Assembly (NCBI GenBank): GCA_950106755.1
Contig: OX467092.1
Location: forward strand, 5,890,001 to 5,954,000
DNA length: 64,000 nucleotides
From: Climacium dendroides
Lineage: Eukaryota > Streptophyta > Bryopsida > Hypnales > Climaciaceae
Reading direction: 5' to 3'
The notes under the pieces were generated by a model, which made no database searches, was not told the DNA's origin, and worked only from the letters and a program-made list of their open reading frames with translations. How positions within the stretch are numbered: position 1 is the stretch's first letter; every line of letters begins with the position of its first letter. A program made the position numbers and the translations under genes. Positions 44,731 through 56,555 of the stretch are shown in pieces.

Positions 44731-46035
44731 AACTTTAGATATATGTTGGTAACATTAGTTAGAGAGATCACTTTATTTTTTTTAGAAAACTATGTGAGTA
44801 AAAAATAGGGTCCACTCAATTGAAGGGGAGGGAAAAAATTCTATATAATTTGTAGGGTTACTTTAGGGTTCATGAAATGATACATAATTTAAGATATATA
44901 AATTAGGCTATGTCAAAACATCATGTGATAGGAATGTTTATTACAAACCCCTAAAGCTTGGAACTCAAGATGTTTGGGAAGAAGAAAAGTCTAAGACTTT
45001 CAATTTTGAATGCATTGTGTAGAATAATAAAGATATAAGTTGGCCGCCCACACATCCTGGATCATTTGTGAGGTTTTACTCCCTAAATATGGCAATAATT
45101 TTTTTTTTAAACTCAAATTATAAAAAAGTGTATGCATCATGTAAGACAAAGTATGGAAAAAATTTAGCCCATTTGAACATGTGGATGGGAAGATTAGAAT
45201 GTTTGAAGTGGAATTCTTTTTTTCATTCTTGCAAATGATAGTCAACAAACTCTAAGCCATTTTAGAGTAAATTTTTTTTTATAAAGAAAAATATTTTGAC
45301 CATTTATAAACATATCTTGTTAGTATCTCTCATAAAAAATTTCAAAAACAAATATAAAATCTAGCTAGTACAAAATTAACTTGCAATGCAAAGAGGATAA
45401 TTGCATTGGTAGTACACATGTCAATTTTTTGATGATTTCTTCTGCAATGAGGAAATTTTCTATTTGAAATATGAATTGCTAAAAAGTAGAGACAAAATTT
45501 TGTAATACACTAGAAAGAATTCAAGAACCTTGATTTCACAGATTGCAAGATAATAGGGCTAGAATTTAGAATAACAAGTTTTCTTAAAGTCGTTTTTGCT
45601 AACAAAGTTTGACTCTTCTTAGAATGTGATTGGAGAACTAAATTTTTGGACAATTGTATGCCATATTGTATTAGTTATACACATACAAAATTTCAAAGTT
45701 AATGAGCATTTCAGCAAAAAATGTCTAAAAGTTGGTCTAGTTGCCAAAAACATTTAGGACAATATACCCTTAGATTTAAAATCTTGATTAAAAAAAAATT
45801 ATATAACTAGTAAAAGGTATATATGCTCACACCTTGTATCACAATTTTGCGTATATGTGAGTAAAATTGCAATCATAAGAATCTATCCAAATTTTGAATT
45901 GTTTGTTCAATAAACAACTGGACATAGGGGTTAAATTTTAATAAGATTTTTTAATTTTTCTCCTTTGAAATTTTCACACAACACATGTCCAAGGAGTAGC
46001 TCCAAGGCCCAACAATTTTCATAATTTTTGACTAG
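44731..46035. other. AT-rich sequence, nothing identified
   Basis: No gene, RNA or clear repeat end was recognised. It belongs to the right half of the Harbinger element. Confidence 0.35.
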
Positions 46036-46039
46036 AGGG

Positions 46040-46640
46040 TTAAAAACTTATTGTATGATATGTATTTTTCATTACTTGGTAGGTAACTCAATTTTTTATT
46101 ATGAAATCATTTTTTATTTTTAAAATTTAAAAACTAATTTCTAGATTTGTATGGATGTGGAAAGCTTCGAATCATTCTATTTTGATTAATAAGATGAAAG
46201 TTATGAAGCATCTTCATTTGTGGATATTTTCTATTCTAAAATAAACTTTAAAAAAAAATTTAACTCCATATTCAAATTTTGAAAAAAAATAAAATTGTAG
46301 GATGTTCCTTGTTTATCTCAAAAATTACAACCATTAGGATTAGCATTTTTTAATTCCAATACTAGATTCATAATTATTTTATTAGTATTTTTAATCATTC
46401 TCTATTTCTTTCTACTTCTTATTTTTTCCTATGTGTTGTACCATTTCAAATGATCTTGGAATTTTTTAAGCACATAGACAACTTGCTTTGAAGAATGAAT
46501 CTAAAAAAGCACCACCATTTTGCACATATCTTCATACAAATGTGACCTTATGAAGTGCAAGTGTCTATTTTTTTGGTGGGACAAAAAAAGGATTTTTGTC
46601 GATTCAAATTTTAATATCATAGTGGAAAGTAAACATCTTT
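46040..46640 (+). repeat. One arm of the foldback repeat (family B)
   Basis: It parallels 8,640-9,200. Landmarks are a GAATCATTCYATTTGA-like piece, TAAAATAAACTTTRAA, GCACCACCATTTTG and TGTGACCTTATGAAGTGCAA. No matching inverted arm lies next to it, so it is a partial copy. Confidence 0.6.
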
Positions 46641-47182
46641 TTAAATGTGGTACTTGCACTATAAATGGCAATTTTGGAGCATTTTTAATAAACAGTATAA
46701 TAAAAAAATATTTAGGGATTAAAAGATGCTATGGCCAAAAACTAGTTGATGGATGACTTGACTGTTCACTGTAGAAACAAAGAATGCACCTGTTGAACCG
46801 TTTTGTTGATTACCTTGGTTGTGGGGGTTATGTTCTTTATGGGCTAATTTCATGCATTGTAATGTATGACTACTTCCAAAATGACCTCTAATTGTTCATA
46901 ATGTTCGTCATTTTTTTTTGACATTTTTAGCAATTTTACACTTTTCCTAAATTACCTAAACCTTTGGCATTTTCCAATTGAACAAGCATGAATAAGCATA
47001 TTCAAATCAAATTTTCAAAATTTTCAAAAACTTCAACACTTTCAAAGACTTCAAAATTTAAAAACAATATAGCAATTTCACATCCTTGGTAGAGATTTAA
47101 AAACTCTAGTCCTTCACATTTCACAACTGACAATCACTTATTAATTAACAAACGATTCAGAACATTCAATATGTTTCAAGGA

Positions 47183-47212
47183 AAAAATAAAATAAAATAA
47201 AATAAAATAAAA
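47183..47212. repeat. (AAAAT)n microsatellite
   Basis: About five units of AAAAT in a row. Confidence 0.9.
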
Positions 47213-47398
47213 AAACATTCAGTATGTTGCCTCACAGAAATTCCCCCTTTCCATTTATTTACTTATTACCTTTGCTTATTACCTCCCAGCCGCTTCATCT
47301 GGCTTACCAGTGAGGCTCAACAGTGGTCCTGGCTTGCAGCATGGATGGACTGGCATTTTTGCCAGCCAAATTTTCCCACACGAGTGGGGATGCTCTAA

Positions 47399-48186
47399 GC
47401 CATTTTTGTAAAAAAAATCCCACACGTCATCTTGTGAATAGCGTGCCGTGGACCCCTGAGAATCTGACCTGGAAATTCAACCTGAGTGCCCGCTGCACAG
47501 CTGCACGCACCGTAACTTTCAGGAAACTGTCGACGAAGCTTCTGAACAATATTTTATTTATGTCGGTACAGACTTTCATAATTCAACAGTGGGATATCGG
47601 ACCCAACAGTGTGGGCTATCACAGTGTCATGCATTAAGAATCCGAATCGGTGCTTCTTAAGGACGCACATAGGATGAAATCGCATTCTCACATTCCATAG
47701 AATGCACGCCGTTCCCCGACGAGTCATGTCCTGCTTATAGTTAAGCTAGCGCGTGATAAGTTTATAAGTTTATCGTTGTCGTTCAGATTTGCAATTCCAG
47801 AGCATTTCAGTCCTCATAGGAATGCATGCTCTCGATCTTTCCAGAGCATTAGTTTTCCAGGCTTCGTAGGAATTCAATTCTCTCGATCATTAAAGAGCAT
47901 TTCAGTCCTCACAGGAATTCACTCGATCATTCTCGCCCGCATTCTCGATCGAACTTTCTGGGATTTACGGTCCTGCATGACACTACACGTGCGCGCTTGA
48001 GTTCGTGACTGTGTGACTATTGTCACTCATCGAAGAGTCCAGGTTTTGCTCGTCGCTTAGAAAATCGAAAATCTGGGCACTTCATTGAGATCTTCAGTCC
48101 AATTGTAAGCTTGAGAGATCGATCTATCCGACGTACGGTACGTACGCCCAAGTTTGCTTTGCAGGTAGCTCCGGAATTACGTTAGT
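47399..48186. promoter_or_regulatory. Upstream region of F-box gene 1 with ~45-bp tandem repeats
   Basis: The DNA becomes GC-richer here. Three diverged units beginning AGAGCATT and containing TAGGAATTCA/CTCTCGATC lie at 47,799-47,842, 47,843-47,893 and 47,894-47,937. The region probably holds the promoter and 5' leader. Two open frames across it (47,323-47,637 and 47,776-48,000) show no domain. Confidence 0.5.
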
Positions 48187-50159
48187 ATGATCTCCTCAAA
48201 GATGGCGCTCCTCAGGACATCTGCAGCTCCAGGCGACGATGGTGGCGCTACACGGTGTAGAGAGCACGGGCTCATAAGCAGCTGCAGGTGGACTTTGGGT
48301 TGTTACTTCAAAGCTTGTGTCCTGTTGCTTATTGGGGTATCGTGTCTCCAGCTTCTGGAATTCATCATATCAATCTATTCCATAGCATCGATCTTCTTTT
48401 TAGAAGGACATGGCAGGAAATTCTGTGATGAATGCTCGTTACATCACGGAGTGGTAACTCACAATGCCAAGCAGGTGCTTTTTCAACTTTTCTAATAATC
48501 CTAATCCACAAGGGAATTCACTGTTTATTATATAGGTTGTTAGATCATACTAGAAAAGAAGACATTCAGAAGAATCAAATGGTACACTCTTCACACTATT
48601 CATGAATAGTTTTCGGCACTCAAAATTAGACCCCTTAATTTGTTTTTTAAATTATTAGATTTTCTTATCTCTTAATTATCTTCTAAAAGATCTTTCCAAT
48701 ACTCTCAATTATCAAACTTCATTATTGCATTTGTCGCATTAAACTAATCTAGCCTTAGGATTTGTACATTAGTATTTACAACCATTTGCCATCTAACTAC
48801 TTTAATGGAGCAAAGAAACTGAGTGAAAGAACCGGGAGAGGGGGGTCGCCTCTGGTCCAAAAAATCTTCTTGTCCTTGCATGAGGCAAGAACCAGTGAAT
48901 GTAACTTAGTCAGTGCTCGTCGAACTTGGCCAAAATGGTGTCAGAGTTTTGGGGACGAGGTTTGGCAGAGTTACTTACCATAAGTTTATCTTATTTTGCT
49001 CTTCTTCAATCGCTGTTTTATACAGGAATTGCCACCCCAGGCCTCAAATGTAGACGTCCAACTGCCGGAGGATAAGTTGGATGCTTTGCTCCCTGAAGTC
49101 AAGGGACGTGTACTGGAGCACCTTGATCACGAAGACATATTTAAGCTGAAGTCTGTCTCCAAGAGCTGGAAAGCTTCGATCGAAAACGCGGAGTTCACTC
49201 AAGCGCTCTCACTGAAGGCCAAGCCTGTGTTGACAGCGTGCTCTTTCTTCATCCACAAGGGAGTCTGGCAGTGGGCGGCGTTTGATCCAAACCCCAAGTC
49301 AACCACCGGACACAAAGGCAAGTGGCGAAAGTTACCTCCTCTCACATTCCTTCCTCCCAATTGTGACCCTGACCTGGATTTGTTCAAGCAATTTCTCTTT
49401 TGTGCCCACGAGGGATTGGTGTGCATGAATTTCTCCAAGTCCACGCATGAGGAGCGCTTAGTTGTCATCAATCCTTTCACTCAACAATGGAGGGAGCTTC
49501 CTCCGCTGCTCCATCGGCGGAACCCTGTTTTGATGCACATGTATGTGGATCAGTCCTCAAAAGCCTACCACATACTTGTAGCAAGCAGTTCTGCATCAGG
49601 TGAGGAGCGTTTGTCCAGAATCACGGAATTATATGATTCTCGAACTGGGCAGTGGGAGAGAGTGGGTGATCTTCCTGGGCCGGCTTTCGCATTGAATGAA
49701 TATCAATCCGGTGTGTTTCAAAATGGCAACATTTTCTGCATCGGATTTGTGGAGCTCGGCGATCAAACAGTGAAGGGCATCTTGGGATACAACGTGGAAG
49801 AAGGACTTTGGTCGACGAAATGGACTGCTGAAGCTTTGCCGATGTCTACGATTCTTCAGCTGGTGGAAAACCATGGCGAGCTGTTTTTGTTCTCCGAGCG
49901 AGACAATGGCCCAGTTACCGAGCACTGGGTTGATAGAATTAAGTGGACCTCAAGTGAAGGAGACTCTGAGAAGAAGAGGGATGCTTTCAAGCTGGTGAAT
50001 GTTTTGAAGAAGATCAAGAGTGGCGGTCGGAGTTTGGAAGTGTATCCGGAATATACAGCGGTTTCGTTGAGTGAGTTTTTCCAACACCAAATCTTGCACA
50101 ATTTTTTACTGAACGTAGTTACACCTAAATTAAATATTGTACACAACAGAGAAAATTAA
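48187..50159 (+). CDS. F-box/kelch-type protein, copy 1, with hydrophobic first exon
   Basis: The predicted exon 1 (48,187-48,474) and exon 2 (49,026-50,159) join in phase 0 across CAG|GTGCTT and TTTTATACAG|GAATTG, giving ~473 residues. Exon 1 encodes two hydrophobic stretches (about residues 43-76, ACVLLLIGVSCLQLLEF and IISIYSIASIFFLEG), suggesting a membrane anchor. Exon 2 starts with the F-box (LLPEVKGRVLEHLDHEDIFK, then LKSVSKSWKAS). A kelch/F-box-associated region follows, with WRKLPPLTFLP, VINPFTQQWRELPPL, ELYDSRTGQWERVGDLPGP and GYNVEEGLWS. F-box proteins recruit substrates to SCF ubiquitin ligases through SKP1; the kelch part would bind the substrate. The exon 1 join is inference. If false, the protein starts near 49,026 without the anchor. 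A paralogue is at 61,276-62,355. Confidence 0.8.
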
Positions 50160-50938
50160 CAAAAGAGCTTTTGCATATATCCCATTTGAAACAATTATCA
50201 GAAAACTTGCGTATGTAACTGAAGTTGCTGTGAGAGCGTTGTCGAACATTCTGCTGAGACAGTTAACTGAGAATGTTTAGATCTGTACTTTTTGGTTCAT
50301 TTAAAGTGTGTGACTGGAATTCAATTTCCCAAGGAATTTCTGTGGTCATCACAAATAATCAAGCAAACACCGTCCAAAAGTCGTTTAGCCATGGTATATA
50401 TTAAACCAGCTTGTCCTATACCAGACATTGGCCTAGGTATGCGTCTAGGTCTGGCGATCTGCAGATGTTTTTTTCGCACTCCCTTGCTTCTCCGCTTCCT
50501 TTCAGAAATATTCTCTCTGGGTAAATGAGGGCGGAAATGAAGTGAGGGTGGGAATTGACTGGTTCAGCTTAAACCCCTAAATTCCCGCCACGAATTGTGA
50601 GTATTACTCAGAGTTTGCACTCCAGGGTGTGATTGCATTGTTTTCTCAGATACATCAGTGTTGCAGAGACGTTGATGTTTCTCTGTTTTACTGAAGGCAG
50701 ACTAAATGAATGATTAGAGTGATAAACAGAGGCAATTGCAGTTGACACTCAGGCTGATTGCAACACAGAACCCTGACGTTGAAAAGACATCAGTATGGAG
50801 GAACGTGTGTTCAAAATGGCAAAACACGTTTGACTTCAGCATTTATTTTTCAAAGAACACGTGACGTTGGTCAATGTTTATGTTGCCGTGGCTGTCGCAT
50901 TTGGCTTCATATTGATTTATGTGTTGTTTGTTGTGTAG
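50160..50938 (+). other. 3' region of F-box gene 1, conserved in the duplicate
   Basis: This is nearly colinear with 62,356-63,120, including the stretch around TTAAACCAGCTTGTCCTATA. Conservation covers the 3' UTR and the spacer before the membrane-protein gene. A hydrophobic frame at about 50,863-50,938 (VAVAVAFGFILIYVLFVV, then TAG) is kept in both copies with synonymous-looking changes, but it ends exactly at a GTAG acceptor, so it may be coincidental. Confidence 0.5.
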
Positions 50939-51671
50939 CTCCAAGCTCGGCGAGATTCCTACCCAATAACCGAGGTCGATCTGTCGGATGTTCTACCCTT
51001 GTTGTTGTTGTTGCATCCTTGTCTTGCCTTGGTGGTGTTGCAGCAAGCCCAGCATCTTCACCAGGGTAGAGACCACTGCCTTCGTCCCAATATTTTAACT
51101 ATACTTAGAATTGGTCTTCTGCGTTGTTCACAGTGAGATATTCCCCCTGCTTCCTCGTTGCCTCGTAAGGACTATTGACTTCAGCTGAATTCTTTATATA
51201 CTTTCACACTTTTCGACGTGCTGTATATTGCTTCATAACTTGAAAGTAGAATGCTTGAGCTTTGTATTGCATTTTACGGTTCTCAATTCTGATGGATTAC
51301 TTTAGCCTCTCGCACCAATTTGAAGGTGCACATGATTGTGTACAATGTCTTTGTGAAATGCTGTGTCCATATCTTCTGGGTACTATATACACATGGGATC
51401 AGAATTTTGCGGATTGAATTATTTATTACATTAAGCACTTCCTGTTTTTTCATTTTTTCTGTAATACTTCTTTATTGAACCCTAAACTTGTATGTTCTTT
51501 GTTTTGTGTGACAGGCCGTCGCCTTCTCAAATGTCGACGACTTATCCAACAGTTTGGTATGTGGGTGTCGGTGCAACGATTGTTGGGACGGCAGTAGTTG
51601 TCATGGAGCTGGCCGTTAAAATGTACCAGTACTTTTACCCGCGTGAAACAGAAGTGCTTCCACCGGCGTGA
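50939..51671 (+). CDS. Small membrane protein gene, copy 1, truncated by a 25-bp duplication
   Basis: The first visible exon starts after TTGTTGTGTAG at 50,938 and ends at 51,065 (CCAGG|GTAGAG). It encodes a hydrophobic stretch, STLVVVVASLSCLGGVA, then ASPASSPG. The next exon starts at 51,515 after GTGTGACAG and restores the frame (G plus PSPSQMSTTYPTVWYVG). It encodes a transmembrane helix, VGATIVGTAVVVMELAVKMY. A 25-bp insertion after CAGTACTT (51,629-51,653 region), a near-copy of the following sequence, shifts the frame to a TGA at 51,669-51,671. The original C-terminal frame (DVLTRPFGER) continues uselessly to about 51,813. The upstream start exon is not identified. The family is unknown. 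Confidence 0.6.
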
Positions 51672-51813
51672 AAGAGAAGACAGTCTGCGTGGTGTTCTGG
51701 ATGTGCTGACCCGTCCGTTTGGAGAGCGCGCAAGTATGAATGTAGGCAGAGTGAAGGTGGGAGAGGCTTCGGTGGATGACCTCAGACTCGGATATGTGTG
51801 TGAATTTGTTTGA

Positions 51814-53045
51814 TTTCATCTTATGGAAACAGTTCCTAATTTATGTCCTCACATGAAAATCACCATTTTTCATGTGTGAAATTTCGGTGCACGTAAGCCT
51901 TGACCCATCCAAGAATTTTGGGCATTTTCAAGACATGAATAATGAGACAAATGGTTGTTTTTCATATGTGATTTGGCTGCACATAAGTCTTGGTCCATCC
52001 ATGAATTTTAGTAGGCATGAATGGTATAGGTCAATTTGCAGCACATTCTAAATATGAAAATTAGAATATTTATAATCATGATAATAAATAACTTTATCAC
52101 ACCAAACCACACAATTTTTGTGGGTAAAATTTGAAGACTTCCATTGCATGAAAATGGTACACATAATTGTTATTTGGTCATGTACATATCTATCTATAAA
52201 AATTTACCTATCCATCTATCTGCCAAATCTTCAAACATATATCAAGCTTTCTTCATTTCCCACTCCCTTCAATTGCTTCTTCAAACGTGTTGGGCGAGGG
52301 GAGACTACAATCCCTTGCATGTCTTTGGAAAAAAGTTCAAGGGCATTATTTTTTGGCATGTGGACATGCCATGTGAAATTTGTGATTTTTTAAGAATATA
52401 TGATTATTTTATTTTATTTTTAAATTCAAAAAGTTCTTAACTTTTAAACCATGAGTGCAAATGCCATGAAATAGGCACAAATACAAATTTTTCTACACAA
52501 AAGAGTGCAAGGGCTCTGCTTTGTGGCATATGGACATCCTATATGCAAATTCTGATTCTTTTTTTAAAAATATTTAGATTTCCATTTTTTAATTAATAAG
52601 AAATGTTAGTTGCAATTGTTTTCTAAGCAAGCATTGAGAAAAATATTAAATAAGAAAGGAATATCCAAATAAGATAGAAAACAACTTCTACTTATTTTTC
52701 AAGTTTGTAAACAACTTGGTCATTGAATGCTTCATGTTTTATCCATGGTTTTGAATAACTTCATATACAGATGAGGAAAAATAATTAATTTTTTTTCATA
52801 AAGATTTTATATCTAAATTCTTATGAAGAAAAATTTTACTTTGCCTTAGAAGGTCAAGATTAACATAAGAGTAAAACTATAAACATTTAGAAAAATGTAG
52901 AGCTTTGTGCCTTAACCTCCAAATTGCCTTTTCACATCCTAATACTAAAGTTCAATGTCCTTTTCCTCATATGAATACCTTTAACTACATCTTTATTAAA
53001 CCATATACATTAGAGTTAAATGAAATAACATACTAAAAAAATTTC
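51814..53045. other. AT-rich sequence following the membrane-protein gene
   Basis: No supported gene. A ~55-bp phrase at about 52,318-52,390 (AAGGGCATTATTTTTTGGCATGTGG) recurs at 52,505-52,560, a local duplication. The sequence is absent from the duplicate at 64 kb as far as that can be followed. Confidence 0.4.
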
Positions 53046-53110
53046 TATTCCCTCCATCCTAAAATGATTATCCATAATTTTGTTGATATTTATTTCAGCC
53101 AATTTCATTG
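53046..53110 (+). repeat. Stowaway-like left end without a partner
   Basis: TCCCTCCATCCTAAAATGAT resembles the CTCCCTCYGTCCCAWAAT end of plant Stowaway MITEs. No matching right end was found before 53,400, so only a fragment can be claimed. Confidence 0.35.
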
Positions 53111-53379
53111 ATCATAGTGTGAATGTTATAGTGAAGAGAGTTTCCAAATTTTATATCACTGGAATCAATGAAATTTGGAAGTTTTTAGGATCTAATTTGC
53201 AATTCATAAACATTTATTTTCTGAATTTAGTTTATTTTTCATTCTTAGTAAGCCTTACAAAAAAAATAGCAACCAAAAATTGGTTGTTTGATTGCTTAGT
53301 CTTTCAATACCCTTTATTTGAATGAAGTAAAAATTGATAAAAAAATGTATAATATCATAAATTTCTTCAAACCTAATTA

Positions 53380-54260
53380 TTTTCAATAGAAAAATGACTT
53401 CAAAGTTTATTTTAGAGTAGAGAATTCATAACTATCCGTAACCTATCCACAAACTGAAACTCCCATAACTTTCATCTCATTAATCAAAATAGAATGATTC
53501 AAAGTTTTTCACATATATGTAAATCTAGAAAACCAATTTCAAATTTTTTATTTTTAAAAAAAGTGATTTTTAGAGAATTTTTTTTGCTACATGGATTGCC
53601 TATACTTCATTGAAAGTTATATATCATACAATAATTTTTGAACCATGTAGTCAAAAGTTATGAAAATTGTTGGACTTGAAAGATACTCCTTGGGCACATG
53701 ATGTGTGAAAATTTCAAAGAAAATAAAAATAAAAAACTTCACTTGTAGTGAGTTGCCTAAAATTGCTATGTTGTCAAAAAATGTGGTTTAGGTTAACTCA
53801 ATTTTCAATATTTTTGAAGTAAAATCAAAACATTAGGTATACTTTGTTTATTACAACATTACAACCATCAGGATTGAAATTTTTCAATTCCATAACTAAA
53901 TTCTTGACAATTTAGTATTTTGAATCATTTTCAGTCTACTTCTTTCTATTTATTTTTTTATTCCTATATGTTGTACGATTCTAAATAATCTGAATTTTTC
54001 AAGCATATAGCCAACTTGCCTTGAAGAATAAATCTTAAGAAGCACCACCAATATAGATGCTTCTTCATACAAATGTGACCTTGTGAAGTGCAACTATCCT
54101 ATTTTTTGTTGGGCCAAAAAAAAATTCTATCAATTCAAATACTAAATCTTACAATCCACATGGTGGTAATTTCTGAAATATTTTTCACATCTTTTCAAAT
54201 CAGCGTATTATAAGATCCTACGGTTATATATGATTAAAAATGTTATGTTAAATGTTATGT
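53380..54260. repeat. Foldback repeat (family B), rearranged copy
   Basis: The left part, 53,390-53,720, parallels 8,090-8,400 (CTTCAAAGTTTATTTTAGAG, then CATAACTTTCATCTCATTAA). The right part, 53,780-54,230, parallels 8,840-9,230, including AGAAGCACCACCA and GTGACCTTGTGAAGTGCAA. It is shorter than the 7.3-9.3 kb copy and its TTAA ends are not visible. Confidence 0.6.
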
Positions 54261-55650
54261 TTGCAAGCCTTTAGAAAATATTTTTGTCAAGTTGATTTTT
54301 GTATTTCAAAATACAAATTCAATGTGCCTTTTTGTATGGAAAAGTTGTAAAGGATATAGGTACTACAATAAAGAGTTTTTTGAGTTGTACAAAGGAGGAT
54401 AGAGATTCATCATTGATAGGTCATTTGTACAAGCTTTATAATGTTTTTAACAACAAAAAGATTCTAAATTTGAAGTAAAGACTACCATACAAGTATCTAA
54501 AGTATTGTTTACAAGTTTGATTTTACAAATGTTACATGTTTGCCAAAACAATATTCCCACAATCATGGACTAAATATGTTTTAAAATTTATTGAGGGCTT
54601 CATTTTATGTTGTATAGATTAACACATTTTAGTGGAATGAGCAAATATTACAATTGAATTGATTTGTTCTACTGCAATGATTTGAAGGTGCAAAATCAAT
54701 GTCACAAAAAATTGTTTTATTTTGAAAATTGATACATTACATTAAAATTTCAGTGTACCCTAATCACATAGAGTGTGGCTTGTGTGAATTAGAGATGAAA
54801 AGAGAAGCTTTATACAAGTGGGGTGGTAGGAGGTAAAACAATCCATCTGGGATACATTACCTAAATTAATATTAGTAGGAACTCAACCACTCTTAATTTA
54901 ATTAAAAGTAAAAGTAATATTCAAAGTAGAATTTCAAACCTCATTTAGGCATAGTAGGATAACTTATTTCAAAAAACTTTGAACTAAGTTCATGTGTAAA
55001 ATCAAGGTACATTTCATCTTTAAAAAATCTATTTAAGATATTAAGCCTCCATGCAAAAGTTTTGGACAAATTTCAAAGAGGAAATGGAAGGAATTTTTTC
55101 TTTGACATGTTCAAACATTTGTTCTAAAGTTTGTGCATAACTTTTCTTTGGAGAATCAAAATCACAAACAAGTTGGTGGAAATGAAAGTTAAGTTCATTC
55201 CCCAAATTTAATTAATACAATTTTTTTTGAAAAAAGGTTATTTTACTATGCCAAAATGAGGATTGAAATTCTGCTTTGAATACAATTCTCATGTTATGAC
55301 AATGAGCGGCAAAGCTCTCATCTTCAACTTATCCCATATCCTTTGAGGATTCATGACAGACTATGGATTTCATTATGAAACCAACCTCTCCATCCTTCAT
55401 TCTTAACAAATGTCCATGAAAGAAGTGCTTCATGTTGCCATCAAAATATTACATGATGGGAGATGATGATTGGGCATTATTTTGGACTTTGTGGCTAAAT
55501 CTAGACTTTTTTTTGGTTTTTTACAACTTGGTTATTTATTCTTCAGAGTAATTATTTTCAGCTGACCCTGACCTATAGCAACCGTATTTTACATGAGAGG
55601 AAAATAAACTTAAATCCATTAATTTGTTGGTAAATACTAAACCCACACTA
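54261..55650. other. AT-rich intergenic sequence
   Basis: A one-armed relative of the 37.8-kb hairpin repeat lies at 54,805-54,865 (GTGGGGTGGTAGGAGG). No gene is supported. Confidence 0.4.
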
Positions 55651-55654
55651 AATT

Positions 55655-55748
55655 ACAGGCAGACTCGAAGCAAATGTGATCATCTCCCTGGTCGTCTCCA
55701 AGGTCATCTCTAGTCTAACTGATCACCATCACTTCAATGTGCTGTACA
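55655..55748 (+). other. Candidate exon or displaced 3' part of the membrane-protein gene
   Basis: The segment follows AAATTACAG and ends before GTAAGG. One frame is open (RLEANVIISLVVSKVISSL, then TDHHHF). Its first ~45 bases resemble the last bases of the window in copy 2 (TCATCTCCCKGGTC). Copy 1's own sequence breaks off at 51,790 with the same CAGACTCG octamer that occurs here at 55,660-55,667. Either it is a separate exon or the gene was split by a ~3.9-kb insertion. Confidence 0.4.
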
Positions 55749-56553
55749 GTAAGGTCTGTTTCATTTACAAATTGCCTCTCTCAGTCATTCAAACTTTTTT
55801 ATGTATGTATGTGGAGTATAATTGGTATATTTTGGTAAATATAATTATCATCTCATCCTTACGCAATCCCACTCAAGCCTACCAAATTTTGGTTTTGGAA
55901 AAGCAAAATTTTGTTTCTAGTGAATTTTTAAAGCCAATTTCCATAGTTTTGTATGATATTTTATTGCAAGCAATCGGTGGTGAATTTTTTAAGTTTGAAT
56001 GTGGATATATGTAGAGAACATCCATATGCACATATTTCCCTAGACAAGCATCTCCAAAAAAGTTTTATAATTTCTTCTATAGAGATTTCAATGTTGGGTG
56101 ACAATGCCCAAATGTGGTAAAAAATCGATGTCTCTTTATTATAATTGGATTTTTCTATTTGTCTCTCATGTGGTAACTTATTAGGGACATTTAAGCATGA
56201 TGGTACAATTATGTTGCCCAAATCTAGTTAAAATATAGAGACATCTATTTCACAAAGTTTAATCATATAATACCTCATATTGAACTCTTACTAGGAGCTT
56301 GTATTTTTGTTACTTGATGGGGTGTTTTTTAATTTGAAAGATGTGCGTATTTTTGAAAATTGACTTCAAAAATTCACCAAAAACAAAGTTTTGATTTTTG
56401 AAAACTAAAATTAGGTATGCTTGATTGGAATTGTGTTAGTATTGGGTGTTAATAGTGCAAGATGAAAAATTCTATTTTTTTCTTTTACTTTGCAACAAAA
56501 ATTGGAAAGGCACAGATGGGTAGTTTGTAAATGAAACAGACCTTACTATACAT
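55748..56553. mobile_element. ~0.8-kb element with ~25-bp inverted ends
   Basis: GTAAGGTCTGTTTCATTTAC at 55,750 is the inverse of GTAAATGAAACAGACCTTAC ending near 56,550. TA is adjacent on both sides (GTA|CAG and CTA|TA), which would fit a Tc1/mariner-type non-autonomous element, although the outermost base does not match. The interior is AT-rich and non-coding. Confidence 0.55.
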
Positions 56554-56555
56554 TT

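Larger units (their letters stand above)
36687..47395. mobile_element. Large degenerate PIF/Harbinger element
   Basis: The left end GAGCATCCCCACCCGT and the right end, inverted, GAGCATCCCCACTCGT form a 16-bp terminal repeat with one mismatch. Both are flanked by TAA (36,684-36,686 and 47,396-47,398), the TWA duplication of this superfamily. Inside are the two expected genes: a Myb/trihelix-like protein on the minus strand (42.1-43.3 kb) and a transposase on the plus strand (44.2-44.7 kb). The 10.7-kb length is far above the usual 3-6 kb because other elements have inserted. Pairing these two ends as one element is inference, but the matching duplication and the gene content support it. Confidence 0.65.

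Noticed and set aside
47323..48000. Two plus-strand frames before F-box gene 1
   Set aside because: The first straddles the Harbinger terminal repeat and the second the ~45-bp tandem repeats. No domain or splice continuity was found.
50863..50938. Conserved hydrophobic peptide before the membrane-protein exon
   Set aside because: The frame ends in TAG exactly at the likely splice acceptor and upstream frames are closed by stops, so it is more likely intron sequence with chance coding look.
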